Assembly: GCF_029144185.1 (NCBI RefSeq)
Contig: NZ_CP110232.1
Span: 434,001-498,000, forward strand
Length of the DNA stretch: 64,000 bases
From: Vagococcus intermedius
Lineage (GTDB): Bacteria; Bacillota; Bacilli; Lactobacillales; Vagococcaceae
Reading direction: 5' to 3'
Shown here: positions 26,661 through 35,676 of the stretch, one piece after another
Numbering within the stretch: the first letter of the stretch is position 1
How the letters are laid out: each line of letters starts with the position of its first letter
Notes under the pieces: generated by a model
Database searches by the model: none
What the model saw: only the letters and a program-made list of their open reading frames with translations
Told to the model about the DNA's origin: nothing
Translations under genes and position numbers: made by a program

Positions 26661-27626
26661 TTACAACCAAAAGAACCGCTCATTTGTGGAGAAGGTCAGT
26701 TTTAGTGGTGCCTGACCTAGTTCTTCACCATCTGCTTGACCAAATTGAGCTGTTGACGAACTTAGCTTTAATTCGGTCATTCGATAATGATGAACGTTAG
26801 GTGATGTAAAATGAGTCTGTCTTAAGAGTTTAACAGCTAGACCGATTAAACGATAGGGTGGTTGATAATCGACAACGATTAAAGACATATTTGCCTCTTG
26901 GGGATTTGCTAGTGGATCTAAGGCAAGCCCACCTCCAAAATAAGGATGATTAGTTGTTGTACAAAGTAAAGCGTTTGGATAGTCGATTTTTTTACCATCA
27001 AACTCAACAGTAAGAGGAAAGCCTTTTTGTTTGAAAATGACAGAGCTAGCAGCCAACAAATAACTCATTGACCCTAAGTGGCACATATTCAATAATTTTT
27101 TTAATCTCGAGTGATTTGCTTGTGAAACGATTGCAGCATCAATCCCAATTCCGACATTATTATTAACCCATCGCTCTTGGTTTGTAAGATGATTGTGATA
27201 GTGTAAGAGATTAAAGCGTTGTGGTTTTTCACAGGTTAATAAGTGATTAAGAGCTGTTAATGGCTCTTGGCTTAAGTTGACACCTCGAGCAAAATCATTG
27301 CCAGAACCTGCCGGGATATAGCCAAGAGGGATATCAAAATTATTTGCTAGGGCATTGATGACTTCGTGTAAAGTCCCGTCACCTCCCACAACGACTAGTA
27401 AGGGAAAAGGAGTTGTTTTATCACTGGATTCATTCTTCCAAGGAAGTAAGGTGTCAGTTAAGAGTTTTTTGGTAATAGCCATCGCATGACCTTGATAGTC
27501 AGTTGTATAAGTGTGATATATGATATTTAATTGTTTTAATCGTGTGGTAATTTTTTTCGAAATTTTTAGACCGTTCCCACTTCCGGCTTTTTTATTTAAA
27601 ATAAGGTGCAAGTGTAAGTCAATCAT
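26661..27626 (-). CDS. diacylglycerol/lipid kinase family protein (YegS/DgkB-like)
   Basis: Soluble lipid kinase of about 321 residues in the DAGK catalytic family. Signatures are NKKAGSGNGLKISKKI near the N-terminus, the nucleotide-binding VVGGDGTLHEVINAL (about 85-99), IPAGSGNDFARG (about 112-123), NNVGIGIDAAIV and a closing GEELGQAPLKLTF. The lipid substrate (diacylglycerol, or another lipid as in YegS/BmrU relatives) cannot be told. The start is the ATG at 27626-27624 behind AAAGGAG. The in-frame start 15 bases upstream overlaps that site. Monocistronic on the minus strand, divergent from queT. Confidence 0.88.
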   Translation of the reverse strand: MIDLHLHLILNKKAGSGNGLKISKKITTRLKQLNIIYHTYTTDYQGHAMAITKKLLTDTLLPWKNESSDKTTPFPLLVVVGGDGTLHEVINALANNFDIPLGYIPAGSGNDFARGVNLSQEPLTALNHLLTCEKPQRFNLLHYHNHLTNQERWVNNNVGIGIDAAIVSQANHSRLKKLLNMCHLGSMSYLLAASSVIFKQKGFPLTVEFDGKKIDYPNALLCTTTNHPYFGGGLALDPLANPQEANMSLIVVDYQPPYRLIGLAVKLLRQTHFTSPNVHHYRMTELKLSSSTAQFGQADGEELGQAPLKLTFSTNERFFWL

Positions 27627-27705
27627 AGCGACTCCTTTCATCTTATAAAGTATATCAAAAAAGACTTTAGAAAGGGAGTCTGATAAGTATTAAGACGTAA
27701 TCTTA

Positions 27706-27734
27706 TTGCAACTATAGGTATTTTGGACTATAAT
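27706..27734 (+). promoter_or_regulatory. sigma-A promoter of the queT leader
   Basis: TTGCAA (27706-27711), 17 bases, consensus TATAAT (27729-27734). Transcription should begin near 27741, about 105 nucleotides before queT. Confidence 0.88.
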
Positions 27735-27740
27735 CCAAGA

Positions 27741-27836
27741 GGGTCATATACGTCAGAGCCTGTAAATTCAGTTAGCTAATGGTATGCTCCACACGCGGTT
27801 CATCTACCATCCCGCGTCATCAAAACTAGGAGGAGG
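27741..27836 (+). promoter_or_regulatory. candidate preQ1 riboswitch upstream of queT
   Basis: The leader contains stem ACGCGG / CCGCGT (27793-27798, 27812-27817), a CA-rich tail CATCAAAACTAGG and then the Shine-Dalgarno AGGAGGAGG (27828-27836). Loop bases TCTA (27803-27806) can pair with TAGG (27827-27830), sequestering the start of the ribosome-binding site. An upstream CAGTTAGCTAATGG segment and the ACACGCGG block recall class II (COG4708 RNA), while the compact loop-tail pseudoknot recalls class I. The gene context, a queuosine-precursor transporter, supports preQ1. The class is unresolved. Confidence 0.6.
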
Positions 27837-27844
27837 AAAATAAG

Positions 27845-28339
27845 ATGGCGACAAGTAAAAAAACAAAGGTATTAGTTTTGAACGGTATTATCGCAGCAAT
27901 GTATGTTGCGCTGTCACTAGTATCACCCTTTTCACAAGGGATTATTCAGTTTAGGATATCAGAAAGTTTAAACCATTTAGTTGTATTTAATAAGAAACTA
28001 ATGTGGGGAGTTGTAGGAGGGGTAGTCCTTTACAATTTATTATTCTCAGAATTAGTGTGGTTAGATGTTTTATTTGGTGGTGGGCAAACTTTTCTTGCAT
28101 TAGGTCTAACAGCACTATTAACACGTTACGTACCCAATGTTAAAATCCGTTTAGCTATGAACACCCTATTCTTTACTATTAGCATGGTATTGATTGCTTG
28201 GATGATTGTGATTACAACAGAAGTCCCTATTCCATTTTGGGCAACCTATGGTAGTCTAGCTTTAAGTGAGTTGATTATTATGACCCTATCAGCACCAATA
28301 ATGTATTACGTTAATAAAAAAATTGATTTTTCTAAATAA
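27845..28339 (+). CDS. queT: queuosine precursor transporter QueT (ECF S component)
   Basis: Substrate-binding membrane subunit (S component) of an energy-coupling-factor transporter for a queuosine precursor such as preQ1, COG4708. It is 164 residues with about five or six hydrophobic segments. Characteristic stretches are VLNGIIAAMYVALSLVSPFSQGIIQFRISESLNHLVVFN, GVVGGVVLYNLLFSELVWLDVLFGGGQT and the C-terminal PIMYYVNKKIDF. The shared ECF ATPases and T component are not in this window. It is a single gene between a preQ1-type leader and a terminator. Confidence 0.92.
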   Translation: MATSKKTKVLVLNGIIAAMYVALSLVSPFSQGIIQFRISESLNHLVVFNKKLMWGVVGGVVLYNLLFSELVWLDVLFGGGQTFLALGLTALLTRYVPNVKIRLAMNTLFFTISMVLIAWMIVITTEVPIPFWATYGSLALSELIIMTLSAPIMYYVNKKIDFSK

Positions 28340-28377
28340 AAAAAAGCAACCTCTAATATAACAGAGGTTGCTTTTTT
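28340..28377. terminator. bidirectional terminator between queT and argS
   Basis: AGCAACCTCT / AGAGGTTGCT with an 8-base loop, A run upstream and T6 downstream. Confidence 0.92.
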
Positions 28378-28378
28378 A

Positions 28379-30070
28379 TTACATCTCTTCAGGTGCTTCT
28401 AAACCTAATAGACGTAAATCTTCTTTTAAAACAATTTTTACGGCATGAACTAAAGCCAAACGTGAAGATAGGTCACTATCTTCATTTAAGATTTTAACAT
28501 GTGCATAATATTTATTGAAAGCTTGAGCTAGTTGGATGGCATGTTTAGCGATAATTGATGGTTCGTATTTATCGCCTGCACGAGCAACTGTTGCAGGGAA
28601 AGCCTGTAATAACTTAATAACTTCCCAACTTTCAGGATCATTTAGTGAATAGTTAGCGCCGGCTTCCATTTCAAAGTTAGCTTTGCGTAAAATTGAGGCA
28701 CAACGTGTGTGTGTGTATTGAACGTAAGGTCCTGTTTCACCCTCAAAACGAACAACTTCTTCTAAAGAGAAATCAAAGTTATTTAGACGATCGTTCTTAA
28801 GATCGTGGAAGATAACTGCCCCAACACCTACTTGGTGAGCGACTTCTTCTTTGTTGGCTAAATCAGGATTTTTCGCTTCGATTTGAGCTTTAGCTAAGCC
28901 GATTGCCTCATTTAAAACTTCTTCTAATAAGACGATTTTACCTTTACGTGTTGACAATTTTTTCCCATCTTTTGTGATTAGACCAAATGGAATGTGGTGA
29001 ATATCGTTTGCCCATTCAAAACCTAATTCATTAAGAACGGCTTTCAATTGTTTGAAATGACCAGATTGTTCATTTCCTACAACATATAAAGCTTGAGCAA
29101 AGTTGTAGTTTTCTTTACGGTATAAAGCTGCTGCCAAATCACGTGTGATATAAAGAGTAGCACCATCAGATTTACGGATTAGGGCAGGGTTCAAGTCATA
29201 TTTTTCAAGATCTACAATATCTGCACCTTGGCTAGATATAAGTAAGTTTTTCTCTTGTAATAAGTCAATAACAGGTTGCATTTTATCATTATAGAATGCT
29301 TCACCGTTATAAGAATCAAAACTAATTTTTAATAAATCATAAACATGTTGGAATTCTTTAAGTGATTCGTCACGGAACCATTCCCATAAAGCAGTGGCTT
29401 CTTCATCGCCATCTTCTAGTTTTTTGAACCATGCACGACCTTCAACTTCTAATGTTGCATCAGTTTCAGCATCTTCATGGAATTTAACGTATAAACGTAA
29501 TAATTCTTGAATCGGTGCTTTTTTAACGGCTTCTTCAGAACCCCATTTTTTATAAGCGACCATTAATTTACCAAATTGTGTTCCCCAATCCCCTAAGTGA
29601 TTGATGCGAATTGATTGGTAGCCATTTTTGTTCATGATCTCTGCTAAAGAGTTTCCAATAACAGTTGAACGTAAATGACCCATTGACATTGGTTTCGCAA
29701 TGTTAGGTGATGACATATCGATTGGGACTTGTTGGTTTTGTCCAGTATTATTTTTACCGAAATCAGACCCTTTTTCAGCGATTTCAGTTAATGTCGCATG
29801 GCTAACTTGACCTTTGTCTAAGAAGAAGTTGATGTAAGGTCCAACTACCTCAACTTTTTCAAAAGCCTCATCTGGAATATCCGCTACCAAATCAGCGGCG
29901 ATTGCTTGTGGTGCTTTGCGTAGGACTTTAGCTAGAGAGAAAACCGGAAAAGCAACATCACCATGTTGCGTCGTTTTTGGGTTTTCTAATAGGTTCAAAA
30001 TTTCTTCAAGTGTTAGATAGTCAGATAAGGCTTGACTAAGAGCTTGTGCAACAACAGTTCTTTCATTCAT
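28379..30070 (-). CDS. argS: arginine--tRNA ligase
   Basis: Class I aminoacyl-tRNA synthetase of 563 residues. An ArgS N-terminal additional domain occupies about 1-85. The HIGH-type signature is [22 protein letters not shown] (about 118-139), followed by [16 protein letters not shown]. The KMSKS-like loop reads [11 protein letters not shown] (about 365-375). The DALR anticodon-binding domain holds [16 protein letters not shown]. It is divergent from argR with 256 bases between the genes, where an ARG-box-like site lies. Confidence 0.97.
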   Translation of the reverse strand: MNERTVVAQALSQALSDYLTLEEILNLLENPKTTQHGDVAFPVFSLAKVLRKAPQAIAADLVADIPDEAFEKVEVVGPYINFFLDKGQVSHATLTEIAEKGSDFGKNNTGQNQQVPIDMSSPNIAKPMSMGHLRSTVIGNSLAEIMNKNGYQSIRINHLGDWGTQFGKLMVAYKKWGSEEAVKKAPIQELLRLYVKFHEDAETDATLEVEGRAWFKKLEDGDEEATALWEWFRDESLKEFQHVYDLLKISFDSYNGEAFYNDKMQPVIDLLQEKNLLISSQGADIVDLEKYDLNPALIRKSDGATLYITRDLAAALYRKENYNFAQALYVVGNEQSGHFKQLKAVLNELGFEWANDIHHIPFGLITKDGKKLSTRKGKIVLLEEVLNEAIGLAKAQIEAKNPDLANKEEVAHQVGVGAVIFHDLKNDRLNNFDFSLEEVVRFEGETGPYVQYTHTRCASILRKANFEMEAGANYSLNDPESWEVIKLLQAFPATVARAGDKYEPSIIAKHAIQLAQAFNKYYAHVKILNEDSDLSSRLALVHAVKIVLKEDLRLLGLEAPEEM

Positions 30071-30170
30071 AATTAGGCCTCCAAATAGTTTGTCTTAATA
30101 AGTGAGAGAGTGACTCAATCACTTAATCTTACTTTCAATAAATTATTAAAAGTATAAATGATGATATACT

Positions 30171-30184
30171 TGAATAATTATACC
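30171..30184. promoter_or_regulatory. candidate ARG box between argS and argR
   Basis: TGAATAATTATACC matches the ARG box core TGAATWWWWATTCA with two mismatches in the right half-site. An overlapping dyad, AGTATA (30151-30156) and TATACT (30165-30170), lies beside it. It fits autoregulation of argR, control of argS, or both, but AT-richness raises the chance of coincidence. Confidence 0.35.
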
Positions 30185-30326
30185 AAAAAATGAGATGAAA
30201 TACTATCTAATTAGCTAGGAAGTCTTCTGGTGTGGTGCAACAAATTAGTGGAAAGTAGTAAAAAAAGTAAGTGCTATCAAAGAAAATTTGGTATACTTAG
30301 TGAGATAAGAATAGGAGAGGTGAGCT

Positions 30327-30779
30327 ATGAAAAAAAGCAATCGACAAGCAATCATTAAAAGAATTATTCAAGAAAATGAAATTGAAACCCAAGATGATTT
30401 GATTCAATGTTTAAAAGCCGAAGGTGTTCAAGCTACCCAAGCAACTATTTCACGTGATGTTAGAGAATTAGGAATTGTTAAAGGTCATACCGAATCAGGG
30501 ACTGTCAAATATGTTTTAATTGATCAAGGTCAAAATAATACTCGGGAGAGACTTCAAGAAGTAATCGAGGAGTCTGTGGAGAAAGTTAGTCAAGTCCAGT
30601 TTATGGTGGTTATTCAGACGTATTTAGGTGCAGCTAATATTTTAGCAGCAATTATTGATGATTTAGAGATGCCAGAAGTCGCTGGGACATTGGCTGGAGC
30701 TAACACGTTATCGATTATCACACATTCTAATGAGGAAGCTAAAATAATCAATGATTTTATTTTAGCTTACTTAAAATAA
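30327..30779 (+). CDS. argR: arginine repressor ArgR/AhrC family
   Basis: Hexameric arginine-responsive regulator of 150 residues. An N-terminal winged helix (about 1-70) contains QATQATISRDVRELGIVKG. The C-terminal arginine-binding and oligomerisation domain (about 80-150) has LGAANILAAIIDDLEMPEVAGTLAGANTLSII, in which the Asp residues and GT motif form the arginine site. It is divergent from argS and behind GGAGAGG. Lactobacillales often carry two or more ArgR paralogues with different roles, so this one may be the argR or ahrC type. Confidence 0.93.
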   Translation: MKKSNRQAIIKRIIQENEIETQDDLIQCLKAEGVQATQATISRDVRELGIVKGHTESGTVKYVLIDQGQNNTRERLQEVIEESVEKVSQVQFMVVIQTYLGAANILAAIIDDLEMPEVAGTLAGANTLSIITHSNEEAKIINDFILAYLK

Positions 30780-30808
30780 AAAAAACGACCTTATGGTCGT
30801 TTTTTTTT
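30776..30808. terminator. bidirectional terminator between argR and the RluA-family gene
   Basis: ACGACC / GGTCGT stem, TTAT loop, A run before and T9 after. Confidence 0.88.
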
Positions 30809-30810
30809 AT

Positions 30811-31674
30811 TTACCATAAGCCTGGTTCGGCTTGAACTGTAATCAGCTCTTTAGTAAAGGGATGCTCAAGCTGTAAAGTTTTGGCATGGAGCATCAAGCG
30901 CGAGGCTTGCTGTGGTCGAGGGTTATAAAGTGGATCTCCTAAGATAGGATGACCAATACTCTCTAAGTGAACTCTAATTTGATGTGTACGACCTGTCTCT
31001 AAGACGCATAGGACGTAAGCTTCATTATTTTCTGATTTTTCAACAGTCACATGAGTGATGGCTTCTTGACCATGAGTAGTTGAAACGATCCGTTTACGTT
31101 TGTCGTGGCGATCAGTTGTGATTTTTTTATTGATTGTAAAGCGACCTTCATCCAAATTGCCACTGACAAGAGCTTGGTAGATTCGGGTGATATCTTTAGC
31201 TTCTAACATCCGACCTAAAATAGGTAAGATAAAAGGATTTTTAGCAAAGACAATGGCGCCACTGGTATCTTTATCTAAACGATGTACCACATAAGGTAGC
31301 TGATCAACTGGTTCAAGATAAGCTGCTACGTGATTGAGTAAGGTATGATTTTCCTCAGGTGTGTTAGGGTGTGTTTTCATACCATAAGGTTTATTAACAA
31401 TTATAAGATGATCATCTTCGAATAAAACTGTCACGTTTTGGCTAGAACCTAAGGCAATCTCAGGTTGTTTATAGTCGCTATCTTCAAAGGTTAATGTAAT
31501 AATATCTCCAGCGTTTACCTGTTCATGGAATGGAAGTACTTGGTGATTAACAAGGACATTGCGGCGTGTTCTCAAAAAGTGACGAACTTTTCGGGGGACT
31601 AACCAAACATTTTCTAATAAGCTGGCTAGATCCATTGATTCAAAATTTTCTGGTAGTGTTAAGGTATATTCCAT
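30811..31674 (-). CDS. RluA family pseudouridine synthase
   Basis: Pseudouridine synthase of 287 residues, a paralogue of the one at 15983-16882. An S4-like N-terminal region (about 10-80) precedes the catalytic VVHRLDKDTSGAIVFAKNP (about 130-148) with the essential Asp. VLETGRTHQIRVHLESIGHPILGDPLY then RLMLHAKTLQLEHPFT are standard RluD-like motifs. The target uridine (23S rRNA or tRNA) is not predictable. Convergent with argR and divergent from the PBP gene. Confidence 0.92.
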   Translation of the reverse strand: MEYTLTLPENFESMDLASLLENVWLVPRKVRHFLRTRRNVLVNHQVLPFHEQVNAGDIITLTFEDSDYKQPEIALGSSQNVTVLFEDDHLIIVNKPYGMKTHPNTPEENHTLLNHVAAYLEPVDQLPYVVHRLDKDTSGAIVFAKNPFILPILGRMLEAKDITRIYQALVSGNLDEGRFTINKKITTDRHDKRKRIVSTTHGQEAITHVTVEKSENNEAYVLCVLETGRTHQIRVHLESIGHPILGDPLYNPRPQQASRLMLHAKTLQLEHPFTKELITVQAEPGLW

Positions 31675-31903
31675 TAAGTAAGTTGCTCCTCTAGTATTCT
31701 TTAAATTAGTGTAAAAAATGTTAAAAATCAGTAATTCTTATGCATTGTATCACATTTTTTGAATAACTTCATGGTATGATGAAGCACAGAGCTCAAAAGA
31801 ACATCAGACTTAGGGCCCAGTTTATTAAGTGAAATATATGATAAAATAACTATAGTAATAATCATTTTATGAGTAAATGAAGGATTGTTTGAGGGGTGAG
31901 AAG

Positions 31904-34081
31904 ATGGATGAAAAAAAACTAACAGAGCGTATTAAAGCGTCTCTACACAAATTTTGGATGTGGTTAAAGCCTTATCTTATCCAGTTTCACCATTGGCGTA
32001 AGCGAGTTTGGAAGAAGTATCAGATTAATAAAATCATTGTATTAGTGACGTTAACAGTGATGTTAGTCACGAGTATTTATTTGTTTTATCTAGCTAAAAG
32101 TGCCAATGTAGAAACGTTAAAAGCAGGGCTGTCACAAGTAACAACTGTCTATGATCAAGAGGATCAAGAGGCTGGAACCTTATATGGGCAAAAAGGGACC
32201 TTTGTTGAGTTAGATAAAATATCACCTAATTTGGTTGATGCTTTAGTCTCAACTGAAGATCGACGCTTTTATGAACATAAGGGCTTTGATGTTAGAGGAA
32301 TAGCCAGAGCGGTTGTTGGCGTTTTAACGAGAGGTCATATTACTGGGGGAGGTAGTACGATTACACAACAATTAGCTAAAAATGCCTATTTGACACTAGA
32401 CCAAACCTTAAATAGAAAAGCGAAAGAATTATTTTTAGCGATTGAAATTGAGAAAAAGTATTCAAAAGATGAAATCATGGAGATGTATCTCAACAATGCT
32501 TACTTTGCAAATGGTGTTTGGGGAGTGGAAGATGCCTCGCATAAATATTTTGGTAAAAATGCAGCTAATCTCACGGTAGATGAAGCAGCAGTCATTATTG
32601 GGATGTTAAAAGGCCCGACCATTTTTAACCCAATTGACAATTTTGAGGCAGCCAAAGATCGTCGTAATACCGTTTTAGAGGTGATGGCAGAAAATGGTAA
32701 GATTGAGCAGGCGTCTTCTGAACAGATGCAAAAAGATGAGTTGTATTTATCAGATGACTATGAAGATAAAAAAGGGTATCAGTATTTAGATTATTTTGAC
32801 GCTGTTATCAACGAAGCTGAATCTCGTTATAAAATTAAAGATGAGGATTTATTAAATAAAGGGTATAAAATTTATACAGCCTTAGATCAGCAGTATCAGC
32901 AAGACATGGATACGACCTTTAAAAACGATGATCTTTTTCCAGAAGATGCAGAAGATGGTGAAAAAGTTCAAGGTGCTTCGATTGCCTTAAACCCAAAAAC
33001 AGGAGGGGTTCAAGCCGTAGTAGGAGGTCGGGGCGAACATGTGACGCGTGGTCTAAACCGAGCTACTCAGTCTTCTTTATCACCTGGTTCGACGATGAAG
33101 CCTTTGGCTGTTTATACACCAGCCTTGGAGTCCGGTTACAAACCAGATGATATGTTAAAAGATGAGAAATTAAGTTTTTATGATGTTGAAAACTACGATA
33201 ATGTCTATCGGGGTGAAGTGCCGATGTATCAAGCTATTGCAGATAGTTTAAATCCATCTGCAGTATGGTTGTTTAATAAAATTGGCATTGAGGTTGGTGC
33301 GAAAAAAGTTGAAAAATTTGGGATTAAACTCGATGAAAAAGATCATTATCCAGGGTTGGCTCTAGGTGGGATGACTAAGGGAACGACTCCTTTAAGAATG
33401 GCAAGTGCCTATACAGTATTTGCCAATGAAGGTAAAAAAAGAGACCCTCATTTTATTCGTAAAATAGTTGATGCCACAGGAGCAGTCGTGGTTGACAATG
33501 AAGAAGCCAAAGTAAAAAGTGTGACGACCCCAGAGGTTGCTGATAAAATGACAGGTATGTTACAAGGTGTTTTTAGTTCTGGAACAGGGGTAAATGCTAA
33601 ACCAGATGGGTATCAAATCGCCGGTAAAACAGGGACAACTGAAAGTGTCAATGTTGACTCACAATCAAAAGATCAGTGGATTATTGGGTATACACCTGAT
33701 GTTGTGATTGCTACATGGATTGGCTTTGATGAAAGCAGTGAGATTCATTATTTGACCGGGACAAGTAGTCAAGGAATCTCTTTGATTTTCAAAGACCAAG
33801 CTCAACGGATTTTGAGCCATTCCCCACAGACGCCATTTGAAGTGGCAGATGTGAGTCAATCTCTGAAAGAAGAAGAGGCAAACAACAAAGAAGAGACAGA
33901 AAAAATGAAAGCTGAATTCCAAGAAAACTTAGCCAAGTTAGGTGATAAAGTCAAAGAAGGAACTGACTATGTTGGTGAACGTCTGAAAGAAGGTGCGGGT
34001 GATTTGGGTGGTCAATTGAAAGAAGGCGCACGTGAATTCCGTGATCAACTAGGTAGTTTATGGAATAAGGTAAACCAATAA
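31904..34081 (+). CDS. class A penicillin-binding protein (PBP2A-like)
   Basis: Bifunctional peptidoglycan glycosyltransferase/transpeptidase of about 725 residues. A cytoplasmic N-terminus and one membrane helix (IIVLVTLTVMLVTSIYLFY, about 43-62) precede the GT51 domain with STEDRRFYEHKGFDVRGIARA and GGGSTITQQLAKNAYL. The transpeptidase motifs are SPGSTMKP (SxxK), SLN in ADSLNPSAVW and KTGT in AGKTGTTES. The tail after about residue 650 is charged with repeats around LKEGAGDL and LKEGAREF. The length and single helix fit streptococcal PBP2a or enterococcal PbpZ-like proteins. The start is ATG 31904 behind GAGGGG, not the upstream in-frame ATG at 31877. Monocistronic. Confidence 0.93.
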   Translation: MDEKKLTERIKASLHKFWMWLKPYLIQFHHWRKRVWKKYQINKIIVLVTLTVMLVTSIYLFYLAKSANVETLKAGLSQVTTVYDQEDQEAGTLYGQKGTFVELDKISPNLVDALVSTEDRRFYEHKGFDVRGIARAVVGVLTRGHITGGGSTITQQLAKNAYLTLDQTLNRKAKELFLAIEIEKKYSKDEIMEMYLNNAYFANGVWGVEDASHKYFGKNAANLTVDEAAVIIGMLKGPTIFNPIDNFEAAKDRRNTVLEVMAENGKIEQASSEQMQKDELYLSDDYEDKKGYQYLDYFDAVINEAESRYKIKDEDLLNKGYKIYTALDQQYQQDMDTTFKNDDLFPEDAEDGEKVQGASIALNPKTGGVQAVVGGRGEHVTRGLNRATQSSLSPGSTMKPLAVYTPALESGYKPDDMLKDEKLSFYDVENYDNVYRGEVPMYQAIADSLNPSAVWLFNKIGIEVGAKKVEKFGIKLDEKDHYPGLALGGMTKGTTPLRMASAYTVFANEGKKRDPHFIRKIVDATGAVVVDNEEAKVKSVTTPEVADKMTGMLQGVFSSGTGVNAKPDGYQIAGKTGTTESVNVDSQSKDQWIIGYTPDVVIATWIGFDESSEIHYLTGTSSQGISLIFKDQAQRILSHSPQTPFEVADVSQSLKEEEANNKEETEKMKAEFQENLAKLGDKVKEGTDYVGERLKEGAGDLGGQLKEGAREFRDQLGSLWNKVNQ

Positions 34082-34196
34082 AAAGTCTCTCATTTATTTG
34101 TTTAAAATCGTTAATTTAAGCTGAAAGGCTAGGAAAAAAGCAGGAAAAATGTTATTCTAGTAAAGATTAGAAATAGAGAGAAAAGGGGTATTTACT

Positions 34197-34544
34197 ATGA
34201 CAGTTAATATTTATGATAGTGCTAACCAAATTGAGAAAGAAATCCGCGAATTACCAGAATTTGTTGCGTTAAAAGACGCTTTTGCAGCCGTTAAAGCTGA
34301 TGAGGCATCGTTTGAATTATTTAAAGAATTCCAAACATTGCAAATGGAATTGCAACAAAAACAAATGCAAGGTGGCGAATTCTCAGATGAAGATGCTACT
34401 AAAGCTCAAGAACTAGCTGAAAAAGTTCAAGCATCTGATTTAATTAGTGAATTAATGACAAAAGAACAAGGCTTCAGCATGATTGTAAATGATTTGAATC
34501 GTATCATTATGAAACCAATTCAAGAATTATATTCAGAAGCTTAA
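34197..34544 (+). CDS. YlbF/YmcA family protein, YheA-type (UPF0342)
   Basis: Small all-helical cytosolic protein of 115 residues ([26 protein letters not shown] at the N-terminus, [17 protein letters not shown] in the middle, [21 protein letters not shown] at the end). Relatives YlbF and YmcA are parts of the RNase Y specificity (Y-) complex in B. subtilis; the role of YheA itself is less clear. It lies just upstream of yhaM, and yheA is near yhaM in Bacillus as well. Shine-Dalgarno AAAAGGGG. Confidence 0.9.
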   Translation: MTVNIYDSANQIEKEIRELPEFVALKDAFAAVKADEASFELFKEFQTLQMELQQKQMQGGEFSDEDATKAQELAEKVQASDLISELMTKEQGFSMIVNDLNRIIMKPIQELYSEA

Positions 34545-34559
34545 GCGACTAATTTATTT

Positions 34560-34598
34560 AATAAGAGTCCATCACATTTAGTGATAGACTCTTATTTT
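34560..34598 (+). terminator. intrinsic terminator of yheA
   Basis: ATAAGAGTC-ATCAC / GTGAT-GACTCTTAT stem with one mismatch, 5-base loop and T4. Confidence 0.8.
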
Positions 34599-34695
34599 CT
34601 TATGAGATAAACTTATTTATGTCAGCTGATAGAGTGGATACACTATTAGCGTCAAAAAACTAGGTAGCTAGTTTTAATGAAAGGATGAAGGGATA

Positions 34696-35637
34696 ATGAA
34701 AAAATTAAGAGAATTAGCAATTGATGAAGCTTTTGAGATGTTTGTATTAGTTAAGCAAGCTGATGTACGTATGGCTAAAAATGGTAAAAAATTTATAGCC
34801 TTTACCTTTCAAGATACATCAGGAAGCATTGATGGAAAATTTTGGGATGCTTCAGAAGAAGAAATTAAGCGTTTTGTAGCGGGCTCTGTTGTTATGTTGG
34901 GAGGAAAACGTGAAGTGTATCAAAGTAACCCTCAAATTAAAATTTTACACTTACGACTGGCAACTGAAGAAGAACCAAACTCACCAAGTCTCTATATGGA
35001 GAAAGCACCAATCCAGCGTGAGGAGATGATGGAAGAAATTAATCAAACCATTTTTGATATTACGAATGCTAATTGGAATCGGATTGTCCGTCATTTATTG
35101 ACTCAATATCAAACAGAATTCTTTGAGTTTCCAGCAGCCAAAAGAAATCATCATGCTTTTGCTGGCGGGCTAGCTTATCATACTGTTTCGATGTTACGTA
35201 TTGCTAAATCAATTTGTAAAGAATACCCTGAGTTAAATCCAGCCCTACTTTATTCAGGTGTTATTTTACATGATTTAGGAAAAGTTATTGAATTATCTGG
35301 TCCTATTTCAACCGAGTATACCTTGGCTGGCAATTTAGTTGGACATATTGTTTTAGTGAATGAAGAAATCACGAAAGCCTGTCAAACATTAAAAATTGAC
35401 GATCATTCAGAAGATGTTTTAGTATTAAAACATGTTATTTTAGCTCACCATGGTTTATTAGAATACGGCTCACCTGTTCGCCCTAAAATTTTAGAAGCAG
35501 AGGTTCTTCATCAGATTGATAATTTGGATGCCTCAATTCAGATGATGTTAGGTTCTTTAAAACAAATCGAACCAGGTGACTATACGGAACGTATCTTTGG
35601 AATGGACAATCGTAATTTTTATTTACCACGTATGTAA
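34696..35637 (+). CDS. yhaM: 3'-5' exoribonuclease YhaM (CBF1 homologue)
   Basis: Exonuclease of 313 residues. An N-terminal OB fold (about 12-95; FEMFVLVKQADVRMAKNGKKFIAFTFQDTSG) precedes an HD-type catalytic domain. The latter has NHHAFAGGLAYHTVSML (about 152-168), the metal-binding GVILHDLGK (about 190-198), and LVLKHVILAHHGLLEYGSP. The family trims short 3' overhangs on mRNA and is implicated in plasmid replication in staphylococci. It is in its own transcription unit, between two terminators. Confidence 0.95.
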   Translation: MKKLRELAIDEAFEMFVLVKQADVRMAKNGKKFIAFTFQDTSGSIDGKFWDASEEEIKRFVAGSVVMLGGKREVYQSNPQIKILHLRLATEEEPNSPSLYMEKAPIQREEMMEEINQTIFDITNANWNRIVRHLLTQYQTEFFEFPAAKRNHHAFAGGLAYHTVSMLRIAKSICKEYPELNPALLYSGVILHDLGKVIELSGPISTEYTLAGNLVGHIVLVNEEITKACQTLKIDDHSEDVLVLKHVILAHHGLLEYGSPVRPKILEAEVLHQIDNLDASIQMMLGSLKQIEPGDYTERIFGMDNRNFYLPRM

Positions 35638-35675
35638 AAAAAGAGTTAACCTAATTACTAGGTTAACTCTTTTTT
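35636..35675. terminator. bidirectional terminator between yhaM and ytpR
   Basis: GAGTTAACCTA / TAGGTTAACTC with a 5-base loop and A/T runs at both sides. Confidence 0.92.
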
Positions 35676-35676
35676 C

